Source: DASSQJ01 sp963773655 (GTDB lineage Bacteria > Actinomycetota > Actinomycetes > Actinomycetales > Dermatophilaceae). From it: a DNA stretch of 64,000 nt. How positions within the stretch are numbered: the first letter of the stretch is position 1; each line of letters begins with the position of its first letter. The notes beneath the pieces are model-generated. The model worked only from the letters and a program-made list of their open reading frames with translations. It was not told the DNA's origin and made no database searches. The translations under genes were made by a program, and so were the position numbers. This document shows positions 46,455 to 55,896 of the stretch, piece by piece. Where the stretch lies: contig CAVZBX010000004.1 of NCBI GenBank assembly GCA_963773655.1, forward strand, positions 1 through 64,000, read 5' to 3'.

Positions 46455-46472
46455 GGCCCGAGTCTGCCAAGT

Positions 46473-46492
46473 GTCTGGACATTCGTCCAGAC
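46473..46492. promoter_or_regulatory. Palindromic operator for the divergent TetR regulator
   Basis: GTCTGGAC-ATTC-GTCCAGAC, a perfect 8-4-8 inverted repeat, 18 bases upstream of the tetR start and 88 bases upstream of the operon start. Size and position fit a TetR dimer site. Confidence 0.75.
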
Positions 46493-46580
46493 TTGGTGGC
46501 ACGCTGGTCACGGACCCCGTCGGCGCCGGGGCCCGGTGGACGACGTGGGCGAGCTGCCCCCGTCACGACAGGAGGCACCC

Positions 46581-48857
46581 GTGGAGCACCTCTCCGCCCG
46601 CCGGCACGTCGTCGACATGTGTCGCACCATGCTCGAGCGCGGCTACCTCAAGGCCACCGAGGGCAACGTCTCGGTGCGGGTCCCCGGGCACCGGCTCTAC
46701 GCCGTGACGCCGAGCAACTACTCGTACGACCGGATGCGCGTCGAGGACGTCTGCATCGTCGACTTCGACGGCAGGCACGTCCCGGACGCTGACCGGGCCG
46801 GCGCCACCCTCGCGCCGTCGATCGAGTGCGGCATGCACGCGAACATCTACCGCGCCCGGCCGGACGTCCACGCGATCGTCCACACGCACCAGCCGTACGC
46901 CTCGGCGCTGGCCGTCCTGCGCCGCCCGATCCCGGCCCTCACCGACGAGCAGGTCCGCTTCCTCGGCCGTGAGGTCGCGATCATCGACTACGCCCCGTCG
47001 GGCACCGGGTTCCTCGCGAGGAACGTGCAGAAGAGGATCACGAGCGGCGACAACGCCTTCATCCTCGCCAACCACGGGATCGTCGCCGTGGGGACCGACC
47101 CGGAGCGTGCCGTCTTCAACATGGCCCTCCTCGAGAAGGTGTCCATCGCCTACCTGCTGGCGCTGACCACCGAGTCCGGCAAGGTCTACTCCATCCCGGC
47201 GCCGATCCGCGAGATCGCCTTCGCCAAGCTCCGCGGTGACGAGAAGCGGATCGCGGCGCAGGTGACGAGGTCGCTTCCCCCCGAACCGGTTGCCGATGCC
47301 GCACCCCTCCCGAGTGCGGACGAGACGGCCCGGGAGATGGCGACGGCGAGGGCTGCGTGGGCGACGGAGCCGACCCCGGTCCCCGAGAACCCCGGCGCCG
47401 AGTCCGACCGGCTCGGGTACGCCATCAGCACCTACCCCGACGTCGAGGACACGATGGCCCGCCTCGGGGCCCTCGTCGACCAGCCGGTGCGTGGCCTGCG
47501 CCACGACGCCCTGAACGACGTCCTCGAGTGGTTCGACACCAAGTGCCGGGCGAGCAAGGAGCTCACCGACCGGGCGAAGGAGCGCATCCCCGGCGGGGTC
47601 CAGCACAACCTCGCCTTCAACCACCCGTTCCCCCTCGCGATCGACCGCGCCGAGGGCGCCCACCTCACCGACCGCGACGGCAACGTCTACATCGACTTCC
47701 TGCAGGCGGGCGGGCCGACCATCCTGGGCAGCAACTACGCGCCGGTGAACGACCGGGTCGCCGAGGTCGTCCGGGAGTCCGGGCCGGTCACCGGCCTCTT
47801 CCACGAGTACGAGCTGAAGCTCGCCGAGGCGATCCACCACTACCTGCCGCACGTCGAGATGTACCGCTCCCTGGCCTCCGGTACCGAGGCGGTCATGGCG
47901 GCGGTCCGGGCCGCGCGCGCCTTCACGGGCCACAAGGTCGTCGTCAAGGTCGGCGGCGCGTACCACGGCTGGTCCGACACCCTGGTCTACGGGCTCCGGG
48001 TGCCGGGCACGTACCGGATGAACGCCAAGGGCATCCCGTTCGGGGCGACGAGCGCCACCCGGGAGGCCTTCCCGCACGACCTGGGCACCTTGCGGCGCAA
48101 GCTCATCGAGAACCGGGTGCGCGGGGGTACCGCCGCGGTGGTGCTCGAACCGCTGGGTCCGGAGTCGGGCACGCGACCGGCGCCGCACGACTTCAACGCC
48201 CGGGTGCGCGAGCTGTGTGACGAGTTCGGCGCGTTGCTCGTCTTCGACGAGGTCGTCACCGGCTTCCGGGTCGGGATGGGCGGTGCCGCCGGCTACTTCG
48301 GCGTGAAGCCCGACCTCACCGTGCTCGGCAAGGCCGTCGCCGGTGGCTACCCGATGGCCGGTGGCGTCGGCGGCCGGGAGGACGTCATGGCCGTCTTCGG
48401 CTCCGGCCTCGACGGCAGGAGCGGCGCCCACGTCCAGGTCGGCGGGACCCTGTCGGCGAACCCGCTGTCCTGCGCCGCCGGCTACTTCGCGATCGAGGAG
48501 ATGGCCCGCACCAACGCGCCCGTCATCGCCGGCCGGGCCGGGGACCGGCTCGCCGCCGGGCTGCGGCGGCTGGTCGCCAGGCACGCCCTGCCGTACGTCG
48601 TCTACAACCAGGGCTCGATCGTCCACCTCGAGTGCAGCGGGGTGATGCTCCTCGACATGCACAACCCGGTGAAGCTGTTCCGGGAGAACAAACCCCGCAA
48701 GCAGCTGATGGAGCAGATGGGCGCGGCCTACGCGGCCAACGGGATCATCACCCTGGCCGGCTCGCGGCTCTACACGTCCATGGCCGACACCGACGCCGTC
48801 ATCGACGACGCGCTGGAGCGCTTCGACCGGGTCTTCTCGATGGTCGACGGTGTCTGA
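46581..48857 (+). CDS. Fused class II aldolase/epimerase and class III aminotransferase
   Basis: A 758-residue two-domain enzyme. Residues 1-225 form a class II aldolase (fuculose-phosphate aldolase/ribulose-phosphate epimerase type): E82, H101 and H103 (IVHTHQPY) and H165 (LANHGIVAVG) are the expected catalytic Glu and zinc ligands. An Ala/Pro/Glu linker follows (about 235-320). Residues 323-758 are a glutamate-1-semialdehyde-aminomutase-like PLP enzyme: SKELTDRAKERIPGGVQHN, SGTEAVMAAVRAARAFTG, VFDEVVTGFR and the PLP lysine K584 in VLGKAVAGGYPMAG. GTG start with a perfect AGGAGG site. The two activities would act on successive intermediates, aldol cleavage and amino-group transfer. The next two genes, transporter and kinase, overlap or abut it. 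Confidence 0.9.
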   Translation: MEHLSARRHVVDMCRTMLERGYLKATEGNVSVRVPGHRLYAVTPSNYSYDRMRVEDVCIVDFDGRHVPDADRAGATLAPSIECGMHANIYRARPDVHAIVHTHQPYASALAVLRRPIPALTDEQVRFLGREVAIIDYAPSGTGFLARNVQKRITSGDNAFILANHGIVAVGTDPERAVFNMALLEKVSIAYLLALTTESGKVYSIPAPIREIAFAKLRGDEKRIAAQVTRSLPPEPVADAAPLPSADETAREMATARAAWATEPTPVPENPGAESDRLGYAISTYPDVEDTMARLGALVDQPVRGLRHDALNDVLEWFDTKCRASKELTDRAKERIPGGVQHNLAFNHPFPLAIDRAEGAHLTDRDGNVYIDFLQAGGPTILGSNYAPVNDRVAEVVRESGPVTGLFHEYELKLAEAIHHYLPHVEMYRSLASGTEAVMAAVRAARAFTGHKVVVKVGGAYHGWSDTLVYGLRVPGTYRMNAKGIPFGATSATREAFPHDLGTLRRKLIENRVRGGTAAVVLEPLGPESGTRPAPHDFNARVRELCDEFGALLVFDEVVTGFRVGMGGAAGYFGVKPDLTVLGKAVAGGYPMAGGVGGREDVMAVFGSGLDGRSGAHVQVGGTLSANPLSCAAGYFAIEEMARTNAPVIAGRAGDRLAAGLRRLVARHALPYVVYNQGSIVHLECSGVMLLDMHNPVKLFRENKPRKQLMEQMGAAYAANGIITLAGSRLYTSMADTDAVIDDALERFDRVFSMVDGV

Positions 48858-50097
48858 GCCGCTGCCGGCCCCGGGTCTCGACCGGGCGGCCGACACGGGC
48901 CACCGGGTGCGCGGTGCGCGCTGGGCCCTGCTCGTGGCCTTCGCCGCCCTCGTCGCCTCGACGCAGGTGCTCTGGCTCTCCGTCGCGCCGGTGACGACCC
49001 TCGCGGCGGACGCCCTCGGCGTCTCGGAGGGGGCGATCGGCGACCTCGCCGTCGTCAACCCCGTCCTCTACGTCCTGCTCGCCATCCCGGCGGGACGGTG
49101 GGCCGACCGCCGCTTCGGCCTCGCGCTGTCGACCGGCGCCGGGCTGACGGCCGCGGGCGCGCTGCTCCGGGCGGTGAACCCCGAGTCCTACGGCTGGGTG
49201 CTCGCGGGGCAGCTCGTGCTCTCGGTCGGCCAGCCGCTGGTGCTCAACGCGACGACCAAGGTCGCCGCGCGCTGGTTCCCGGCGACCGAGCGCACCCGCG
49301 CGATCGCGGTCGGCAGCGGTGCCCAGTTCCTCGGCATCCTCGTCGCCGCCACCACGGCCGGACCGCTCCTCGAGGCCGGCGGGCTGTCCCTCGTCCTCGG
49401 CAGCTACGCCGCGCTGGCGACCGCCGCCGCCCTCGCGCTCGTCGTCGCGCTCGCGCTGGTGCCGCCGGCCTTCGCCGCCGAGTCCGGGCCCGCACCGTCG
49501 CTGGCCTGGCTGCGGCACGACCGGCTCCTGCTCAAGCTCGCGGCCCTGCTCTTCGTCGGCGTCGGGCTGTTCAACGCGTTGGCCACCTGGCTCGACCCGA
49601 TCCTCGTGGACCTGGGAATGCCGGGCTCGGGCGGGACGATCATCGCGACGACGACCGTCGCCGGGCTCGTCGGCACCGCCGTGCTCCCGGACCTCGCCTC
49701 CCGGCGCGACCGGCGACGCACCATCCTGCTCGCGACGACGGTGCTCGCCGTCGTCGTCTTCCCGCTCGTCTCGGTGCTCCCGAACGTCTGGCTGGTCGGG
49801 GGCGCACTGGCCGTCGTCGGCTTCTTCCTCCTTGCCGGGATGCCGATCACCCTCGACTGGTCCGAGCTCGAGGCCGGCCCGGAGCGCGCGGCCACGGCGA
49901 CCGGTGTCCTCCTCCTCGCCGGCAACCTCGGCGGAGCGCTGCTCGTGCTCGCCGTGCAGGTCGTCGTCGGCAACCCCTACCTCGCTCTCGCGGCGTTCGC
50001 CGTCCTCGCGGTGCCCGGTGTGGTCGTCGCGAGCCGGCTGCCGGCGCACGCCGGGTCGCACCGCGATCCCGCACGCTCTCCGGACCCGCGCCGGTGA
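48850..50097 (+). CDS. MFS transporter
   Basis: A 415-residue transporter with about 12 membrane helices. The N-terminal loop has the MFS motif variant GRWADRRFG between helices 2 and 3, and NATTKVAARWFPATERTRAIAVGSGAQFLG resembles nitrate/metabolite carriers. Its GTG start overlaps the fusion gene's stop by 8 bases, and its stop overlaps the kinase start (GTGA), so it likely imports the operon's substrate. Confidence 0.88.
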   Translation: MSEPLPAPGLDRAADTGHRVRGARWALLVAFAALVASTQVLWLSVAPVTTLAADALGVSEGAIGDLAVVNPVLYVLLAIPAGRWADRRFGLALSTGAGLTAAGALLRAVNPESYGWVLAGQLVLSVGQPLVLNATTKVAARWFPATERTRAIAVGSGAQFLGILVAATTAGPLLEAGGLSLVLGSYAALATAAALALVVALALVPPAFAAESGPAPSLAWLRHDRLLLKLAALLFVGVGLFNALATWLDPILVDLGMPGSGGTIIATTTVAGLVGTAVLPDLASRRDRRRTILLATTVLAVVVFPLVSVLPNVWLVGGALAVVGFFLLAGMPITLDWSELEAGPERAATATGVLLLAGNLGGALLVLAVQVVVGNPYLALAAFAVLAVPGVVVASRLPAHAGSHRDPARSPDPRR

Positions 50098-51704
50098 GCG
50101 GCTTCGTCCTCGGCGTCGACCTGGGGACCGGGGGGCCGCGGGTAGCGCTCGTGGGCACCGACGGCGCCCTCGTCGGCCACGAGAAGGAGCGGGTGGGCCT
50201 GCGGCTCGCGCCCGGCGGCGGAGCGGAGCAGGATCCCGACGACTGGTGGGGCGCGATCGTCACCGCGAGCCTGGGACTGCGCGAACGGCATCCGGACGAG
50301 TACGCCGCGGTCACCGCGATCTGCATGAGCAGCCAGTGGGGAGGGCTGGTGCCCGTGGACGCCCGAGGCCGGCACGTGCATCCGGCCCTGACGTGGATGG
50401 ACTCCCGCGGCCGCCGCTACGCGGAGGAGCTCACCGGCGGCGGGGTCCCGGTGCCGGGCGGCTACAACGCGCTGGCCCTGCGGCACTGGATCTCCCGGAC
50501 CGGCGGCGTGCCGACGCGCACCGGGAAGGATCCGGTGGGGCAGGCCGCGTGGCTGCGCCACGAGCGACCGGAGGCGGATGCCGCCGCTGACTTCCTGCTC
50601 GACGTCCCCGAGTACCTGACGATGCGGCTGACCGGCCGCCCGGTCGCCGGCTGGGACACGGCGGTGCTGCGGTGGTGCACCGACAACCGCGACCCCTCGG
50701 CGGTCCGCTGGGACCCCGCGCTGGCCCGGCGCTGCGGCCTGGCCGTCGACCGGCTGCCCGAGCTGGTTCCTCCCGCGAGCGTGGTCGGGACGGTGCTGCC
50801 GGGCGTCGCCTCCGCGTTCGGGCTGCCCGAGGGGGTGCGGGTCGTCGCGGGCACCGGCGACACGACGGCCGCGGCCGTGGGCGCCGGCGCCACGGGCGAC
50901 TTCGACGCACACCTCTACGTCGGCACGTCGGCCTGGCTCAGCTGCCACGTGCCGTTCAAGCGCACGGACGTCGTGCACAACATCGCCTCGCTGCCCTCCG
51001 TCGTCCCCGGCCGGTACTGGGTGGCCACGGTGCAGGACGTCGCCGGGAAGGCCGTCGACTGGCTGCTGGACTCCGTCGTCTACGCGCAGGACGGGATGCT
51101 CGACGCCTCGCCCGCGCCCGCGGACGCCCTCGAGCGGCTCAACGAGCTCGCCGCGAGCGCCCCTCCGGGCTGCAACGGCGTCGTCTTCACCCCCTGGCTC
51201 AACGGGGAACGCACGCCGGTCGACGACCCGACCGTGCGTGGCGGCTGGTTCGACGTGTCCCTGTCGACGACCCGGGCCGACCTCGCCCGCAGCGTCTTCG
51301 AGGGCATCGCGCTCAACGCCCGGTGGATGCTCGAGGCGGTGGAGCGCTTCACCCGCCGCGGCCGCCCGGAGCGGTTCTCCTCGCTGCGCTTCATCGGCGG
51401 GGGCGCGAGCTCACCGCTGTGGTGCCAGACGATGGCCGACGTGCTCGGGGTGCGGGTGCGCCAGGTCGCGGACCCCGTCGTCGCCAACGCCCGGGGCGCG
51501 GCGCTCGTCGCGGCCATCGGCGTCGGCGCCCTCGACTGGGCCGAGGTGCCCTCCCGCGTCGAGGTGGCGGCCACCTTCGAGCCCGATCCTGCCGTCCGCG
51601 CCGTCCACGACCGGCAGTACGCCACGTTCCGCGACATCTACCGGCGCACCCACGGTATCTACGCCCGCCACAACGCCGGACGGGCCGGCGCCGGCCAGCC
51701 GTGA
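50094..51704 (+). CDS. FGGY-family carbohydrate kinase
   Basis: A 536-residue sugar kinase: phosphate motif FVLGVDLGTGGPRVALV, CMSSQWGGLVPVDARGRHVHPALTWMDSRG, VVAGTGDTTAAAVGAGA, then GVVFTPWLNGERTPVDDP and RFIGGGASSPLWCQTMADVLGV. Closest by eye to xylulokinase-like members. It phosphorylates a sugar, polyol or related alcohol; together with the aldolase domain upstream this suggests kinase then aldolase catabolism. The GTG start overlaps the transporter stop. Confidence 0.88.
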   Translation: MSGFVLGVDLGTGGPRVALVGTDGALVGHEKERVGLRLAPGGGAEQDPDDWWGAIVTASLGLRERHPDEYAAVTAICMSSQWGGLVPVDARGRHVHPALTWMDSRGRRYAEELTGGGVPVPGGYNALALRHWISRTGGVPTRTGKDPVGQAAWLRHERPEADAAADFLLDVPEYLTMRLTGRPVAGWDTAVLRWCTDNRDPSAVRWDPALARRCGLAVDRLPELVPPASVVGTVLPGVASAFGLPEGVRVVAGTGDTTAAAVGAGATGDFDAHLYVGTSAWLSCHVPFKRTDVVHNIASLPSVVPGRYWVATVQDVAGKAVDWLLDSVVYAQDGMLDASPAPADALERLNELAASAPPGCNGVVFTPWLNGERTPVDDPTVRGGWFDVSLSTTRADLARSVFEGIALNARWMLEAVERFTRRGRPERFSSLRFIGGGASSPLWCQTMADVLGVRVRQVADPVVANARGAALVAAIGVGALDWAEVPSRVEVAATFEPDPAVRAVHDRQYATFRDIYRRTHGIYARHNAGRAGAGQP

Positions 51705-51728
51705 CCCGGTCTCGACCCCGGTGAGCCC

Positions 51729-51753
51729 ACGCCGTCGGCGATGCCGACGGCGT
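51729..51753. terminator. Hairpin terminator between convergent kinase and acyltransferase genes
   Basis: A perfect 11-bp stem ACGCCGTCGGC-GAT-GCCGACGGCGT, 25 bases after the kinase stop and 27 before the end of the opposing acyltransferase gene. It can serve both strands. Confidence 0.75.
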
Positions 51754-51779
51754 CCTACCGTCTCACGGCCTCTCGCGCC

Positions 51780-53210
51780 TCAGGACGGTCGGCCGGGCAG
51801 GACCACAGTCCCGGTACCGCCCGCGACGGCAAGGACCTCCTCGAAGCCGTCCCGCATACAGTCCATCAGCACGTCCGGGTCGGCAACCGCGCCGGTGTCG
51901 ATGGTGATGCCGACATGACAGGTGCCGCGGTACGACATCAGGGTGATGTTCAACGCCGCGCCGATGGTGGGGCCGAAGGCGTAGAAGCCCTCCACTGCTG
52001 CTCCGGAAAGGTGCAGCGGGACCGGGATTCCGGGCACGTTGCTGGCGAGGAAGTCGATGTGTTTGAGCATGCCGCCGACGTAGGCGCGTGGAAGGAGGTT
52101 GAGGGCGCCCGCGAGCACGTCCGTGAACGGCAGCGACCGGTCGGTCTTCATCGGCTCGACGCGGTTGTGGGTCTCCCTCATCCGCTCGACCGGGTCGGTG
52201 ATGCCCACGGGAACCTTGAAGCGCATGAGGGTGATCCGGTTCCCCCCGGCAGGGTCGCCATCCTTGCGGATGCTGAGCGGCATCGTGACCCGCAGCTCGT
52301 CGACCGGTTCGCCGTGCCGTTCGTGGTACCTGCGCAACCCCGCCGTGACACCGGACAGGAACGCGTCGTTGAGCTTGGCCCCGGCGGTGTGGGCGGCGTC
52401 CAGGAGGTCCGCCAGCGGGAACTGCAGCACGGCGTAGCGCCAGGCCATGCGGCGTTCGGTCATGACCGGCGACAGGGTGTCGGGCGCGGGCTGGAGGAAG
52501 CGGGCGACCGACTGCACCGTGGCCACCGCCTCGGTGGCCACCTCGCGGGGGTGGCGCACCACGTTCGCCGCGCCGCCCGGTGCGGAGGCGACCATGTGCC
52601 TGGAGAAGTCGACGAGTCGGGACCAGCCGTGGCCCAGGGCGTCACGGACCAGGTGGACCGTGCCCAGGCTCTCCCCGACGGGTGCATCGGGCATCGGTCC
52701 CAGGTCCCCGGGCTCCGGCTCGAGGTCGAACAGCAGACGGGCGATGCCCATGCCACCCACGCCGTCGGTCAACGAGTGGTGCAGCTTCATGACGACAGCC
52801 GTCCGGCCGCCATCGAGGTTCTCGATGAAGGTGGCCTCCCAGAGGGGACGGTCGCGATCCAGACCCGCCATCCCGGTCTTGCGGGCGAACTCGAGAACCG
52901 TCTCCAGGGTCCTGGGCGCCGCGGCCTCGAACCGGCGGAGGTGCCAGGAGAGGTCGAAGTGCGGATCGACGACCCAGCGGGGCGTGGCCAACCGCAGCGG
53001 CGGCAGCACCACCTTCTGGCGGAACCCGGGCGACAGCCGGGTGAGACGCTCGAGCCGTTCCGTCAACCGGCCCCAGTCCGGTGTGCCGTCGAGCACCAGG
53101 ACGACCACGACCGTCGAGCGAAGCAACGGGTCCTGCTCCATGTACCAGGCGAACGCGTTGATGTCGCGCATGTGAACCTCGACGCGCTCGTCCACCGCGA
53201 CCACATCCAT
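51780..53210 (-). CDS. WS/DGAT-type wax ester synthase/diacylglycerol acyltransferase
   Basis: A 476-residue acyltransferase with the catalytic motif HHSLTDG (H144, H145, D149) and family segments PLWEATFIENLDGGRTAVVMKLHH and NITLMSYRGTCHVGITIDTGAV near the C-terminus. It transfers acyl-CoA to diacylglycerol or fatty alcohols to form storage lipid. The start ATG 53210 gives the usual N-terminus; the next upstream gene is on the same strand but about 180 bases away. Confidence 0.9.
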   Translation of the reverse strand: MDVVAVDERVEVHMRDINAFAWYMEQDPLLRSTVVVVLVLDGTPDWGRLTERLERLTRLSPGFRQKVVLPPLRLATPRWVVDPHFDLSWHLRRFEAAAPRTLETVLEFARKTGMAGLDRDRPLWEATFIENLDGGRTAVVMKLHHSLTDGVGGMGIARLLFDLEPEPGDLGPMPDAPVGESLGTVHLVRDALGHGWSRLVDFSRHMVASAPGGAANVVRHPREVATEAVATVQSVARFLQPAPDTLSPVMTERRMAWRYAVLQFPLADLLDAAHTAGAKLNDAFLSGVTAGLRRYHERHGEPVDELRVTMPLSIRKDGDPAGGNRITLMRFKVPVGITDPVERMRETHNRVEPMKTDRSLPFTDVLAGALNLLPRAYVGGMLKHIDFLASNVPGIPVPLHLSGAAVEGFYAFGPTIGAALNITLMSYRGTCHVGITIDTGAVADPDVLMDCMRDGFEEVLAVAGGTGTVVLPGRPS

Positions 53211-53344
53211 CTCACCCTCGACAGGCGCGTTGCACGTCGCGCCAGGCGAGTCTAGTTCTCTGCCGCTTCGACAGCGCTGGACGATCGGCCGATCGGCACC
53301 AGGGAGCCCACGCGCGTGAACGTCGCCCGGAGGACGGTCAGGCG

Positions 53345-53396
53345 CTTCTCGCCGGCCGCGGAGCTCATTCCTTCTCGCCGGCCGCTGAGCTCATTC
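53345..53396. repeat. 26-bp direct duplication across the DUF1269 stop codon
   Basis: CTTCTCGCCGGCCGCGGAGC-type unit of 26 bases occurs twice (53345-53370, 53371-53396) with one change, and a third partial copy runs into the coding region. The stop codon of the adjacent gene lies in the second unit, so the duplication copied the gene's 3' end. Confidence 0.75.
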
Positions 53397-53957
53397 CTTC
53401 TCGGCCTCCTCGGCCAGCGCCTTGAGGTCCTTCGCGGCGACGTCGTCGATGGCCGCCTCGACCATCGCGTCGGCCGCGGCGAGCGCCTTGCGGATCTCCA
53501 CCGCGCCGGGGTCCGACACGAGGGCGAGGATGCCGGAGTGGCCCGGGGCGACCACGTCCTCGAGGTCCTTCTCGAGCTCGATCCTGTGGTGCAGCTGCCG
53601 GGCCTTGCCGAGCGCCGCGCCGCCGGCGCCGAACGCAGCGGCGCTGCCGATGATCGAGGGAGGGAAGATCAGGCCGAGGGCCGCCCCGCCGACGAGCCCC
53701 CACTTCATCCCGCGCTTGGTCGAGTGGTCGGTCGCCTTCTGGATCTCGAGCTTGCCGTCGCTGTCACGCTTGACGACGACGACGCCGTCGATGGCGACCG
53801 TCCGGCCGTCCTCGATGGCCTTCAGCGCCTCGTAGGCCTCCCACGCGGTGCCGGTGTCGTCGAAGTCGGCGACGAACAAGGTGGTGGCTCCGTCGCTCAC
53901 GACGGCGGCCTCCGCGGTGACCTCGTCCTGCGGCTGGGTCGGTGTGTTCTCTGACAT
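53391..53957 (-). CDS. DUF1269 family protein
   Basis: A 188-residue protein: TLFVADFDDTGTAWEAYEALKAIEDGRTVAIDGVVVVKRDSDGKLEIQKATDHSTKRGMKWGLVGGAALGLIFPPSIIG, then VVAPGHSGILALVSDPGAVEIRKALAAADAMVEAAI. This is the DUF1269 arrangement, with a Gly-rich hydrophobic hairpin in the middle; membrane association and stress roles are suspected but unproven. GGAGGAGAGGA precedes the ATG. Confidence 0.85.
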   Translation of the reverse strand: MSENTPTQPQDEVTAEAAVVSDGATTLFVADFDDTGTAWEAYEALKAIEDGRTVAIDGVVVVKRDSDGKLEIQKATDHSTKRGMKWGLVGGAALGLIFPPSIIGSAAAFGAGGAALGKARQLHHRIELEKDLEDVVAPGHSGILALVSDPGAVEIRKALAAADAMVEAAIDDVAAKDLKALAEEAEKE

Positions 53958-54205
53958 GGGGATCCTCTCCTCCGCCTCGCCGGGGGCCGCGCGTTCGGTC
54001 GAGCGCAGTCCCTCGGACACCCGCGAGGCTAGCCCTGCGGTGTCCGCGAGCGTTCACCCGAGTTGGGTGAGATCGTGACGGGGCTCGGCTCAGGGTGGTG
54101 ACGGGTGGTAGCACCGTCCCTTGCACTCCTCTGCGGTACGGATCCGTATGGCCCGAGGAGACCGTCGTCACTGTGCCGACCGCCCCGGGGCAGGACCATG
54201 GTCGG

Positions 54206-55114
54206 GTGGGCACCGTCATCGCCGTGGAGCACCTGGCGAAGCGCTATGGCGAGCTGCAGGCGGTCGCGGACGTCTCCTTCGAGGTCCGCCAGGGAGAGAT
54301 CTTCGGCCTGCTCGGCCCGAACGGCGCCGGCAAGACGACCTCCGTCGAGTGCGTCCAGGGCCTGCGCACGCCGGATTCCGGCGACGTCGACGTGCTCGGC
54401 CTGGACCCGACCCGCCACGCCTCGGCGCTGCGTGAGCGGATCGGCGCCCAGCTGCAGGAGTCCTCGCTACCGCAGCGGCTGCGGGTCGGCGAGGCGCTCG
54501 CGCTGTTCTCCTCCTTCCAGGCGGGTGGCCCGCCGTGGCGCTCGGTCATGCAGGACTGGGGGCTCGAGGCCAAGGAGCGGGCGGCCTTCGGCAGCCTGTC
54601 CGGGGGGCAGCGGCAGCGGCTGCTCGTGGCGCTCGCCCTCGTCAACGACCCCGAGGTGGTCTTCCTCGACGAGATGACCACCGGGCTGGACCCGGCGGCG
54701 CGGCGTTCGACGTGGGAGCTCGTCGAGCGCATCCGCGCCCGGGGCACCACGGTCGTGCTCGTCACGCACTTCATGGACGAGGCGGAGCGCCTGTGCGACC
54801 GGCTCGCCGTCGTGGCGGCCGGGCGGGTCGTCGCCACCGGGACGCCCGCGGAGCTGGTGGCGGCACACTCGGACGGCGTGACGGTGACCTTCACCGCCGC
54901 CGAGGCCGACGTGGGCTTCCTCGAGGCCGTCCCCGGGGTGCGCCGGGTGGAGGTGGTGGGGGACCGGGTGTCGGTGCACGGTGGCACGGAGGTGCCGCCG
55001 CACGTGGGCAAGGCCCTCGTGGACCGGGGCCTCACGCCCTCCGACATGGACATCGAACGCGCCTCGCTCGAGGACGTCTACCTGCGCCTCGTCGAGGCGG
55101 GCGGGCCCTCGTGA
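54206..55114 (+). CDS. ABC transporter ATP-binding protein
   Basis: About 302 residues with a complete nucleotide-binding domain: GPNGAGKTTS (Walker A), SLSGGQRQRL (signature), VVFLDEMTTGLDP (Walker B), THFMDEAERLCDRLAV (H-loop), and the C-terminal domain of DrrA-type drug/lipid exporters. The start is uncertain: GTG 54206 begins the family core, while the frame extends to 54095. Its stop overlaps the permease start (GTGA). Confidence 0.88.
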   Translation: MGTVIAVEHLAKRYGELQAVADVSFEVRQGEIFGLLGPNGAGKTTSVECVQGLRTPDSGDVDVLGLDPTRHASALRERIGAQLQESSLPQRLRVGEALALFSSFQAGGPPWRSVMQDWGLEAKERAAFGSLSGGQRQRLLVALALVNDPEVVFLDEMTTGLDPAARRSTWELVERIRARGTTVVLVTHFMDEAERLCDRLAVVAAGRVVATGTPAELVAAHSDGVTVTFTAAEADVGFLEAVPGVRRVEVVGDRVSVHGGTEVPPHVGKALVDRGLTPSDMDIERASLEDVYLRLVEAGGPS

Positions 55115-55869
55115 GCAGGCTCCGGGCGCTGACCCTGACCGAGCTGCGGCTCTTCCTCCGCGAGCCGGTGACGGTGCTGTTCACGCTCGCCCTGCCGCTG
55201 ATGGTGCTCTACGTGCTCAACGGGGTCTTCGGGCAGGAGCCGGCGGGGGGCGACGCCGGGGACATGGTCGTGTACCGCGGGTTCGCCGCCCCCGACTGGT
55301 ACACGCCCGCGTACGTGGCGATGGCGCTCGCGGGGTTCGCGCTCATCGCGTTGCCGGCGCACCTGGTCGAGTACCACGAGAGCGGCGTGCTGCGCCGGTT
55401 CCAGGCGTCGGGGCTCCCCAAGGGGACCGTCCTGCTGTCGCAGGCGGCCGTCGCCATGGTGGTCGCCACGGTGGGGTGCGGACTGCTCGTGGCCGCGGGC
55501 CTGGCGTTCACCGGTGCCGACCCGCCCGCGAGCCTCTCCCTCCTCCTCGCCGCCTACCTGCTGTGTGCCGCCGTCGTGATCGCCCTGGGGCTGCTGCTGG
55601 GGGTCCTGCTCCCCACCGCCCGGGCCGCGCAGTCCGTGGGGCTGCTCGCGTGGTTCGTGTCGCTGTTCGTCTCGGGAGGCGGCCCGCCCCCCGAGGTGCT
55701 GCCCGAGGGGCTGCGCACCGTGGGCGACTGGTGGCCGCTCACGCCGGTCATCCGCACCCTCCAGGAGCCGTGGCTCACCGGCGAGTGGGCCACGCGCGAC
55801 TCGCTCGTGACACTCGGCATCGGCGCCGTGGCCGTTGCGGTGGCGTGGCGCGCCTACCGCTGGGACTAG
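55111..55869 (+). CDS. ABC-2 type transporter permease
   Basis: A 252-residue permease with about six helices: LRLFLREPVTVLFTLALPLMVLYVLNGVFG, YHESGVLRRFQASGLPKGTVLLSQ (the amphipathic coupling segment of ABC-2 proteins), then LLGVLLPTARAAQSVG. It pairs with the preceding ATPase to export a drug, lipid or other small molecule; substrate unknown. Confidence 0.88.
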   Translation: MSRLRALTLTELRLFLREPVTVLFTLALPLMVLYVLNGVFGQEPAGGDAGDMVVYRGFAAPDWYTPAYVAMALAGFALIALPAHLVEYHESGVLRRFQASGLPKGTVLLSQAAVAMVVATVGCGLLVAAGLAFTGADPPASLSLLLAAYLLCAAVVIALGLLLGVLLPTARAAQSVGLLAWFVSLFVSGGGPPPEVLPEGLRTVGDWWPLTPVIRTLQEPWLTGEWATRDSLVTLGIGAVAVAVAWRAYRWD

Positions 55870-55896
55870 GGGAGGCGACCCCCGCACGATCCACCG

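Noticed and set aside
45462..46580. Extension of the aldolase-aminotransferase frame
   Set aside because: Antisense to the TetR and secreted-protein genes; AGGAGG precedes GTG 46581.
53316..53954. 212-codon plus-strand frame opposite the DUF1269 gene
   Set aside because: Shadow frame; the minus strand has the family sequence, ribosome site and proper start.
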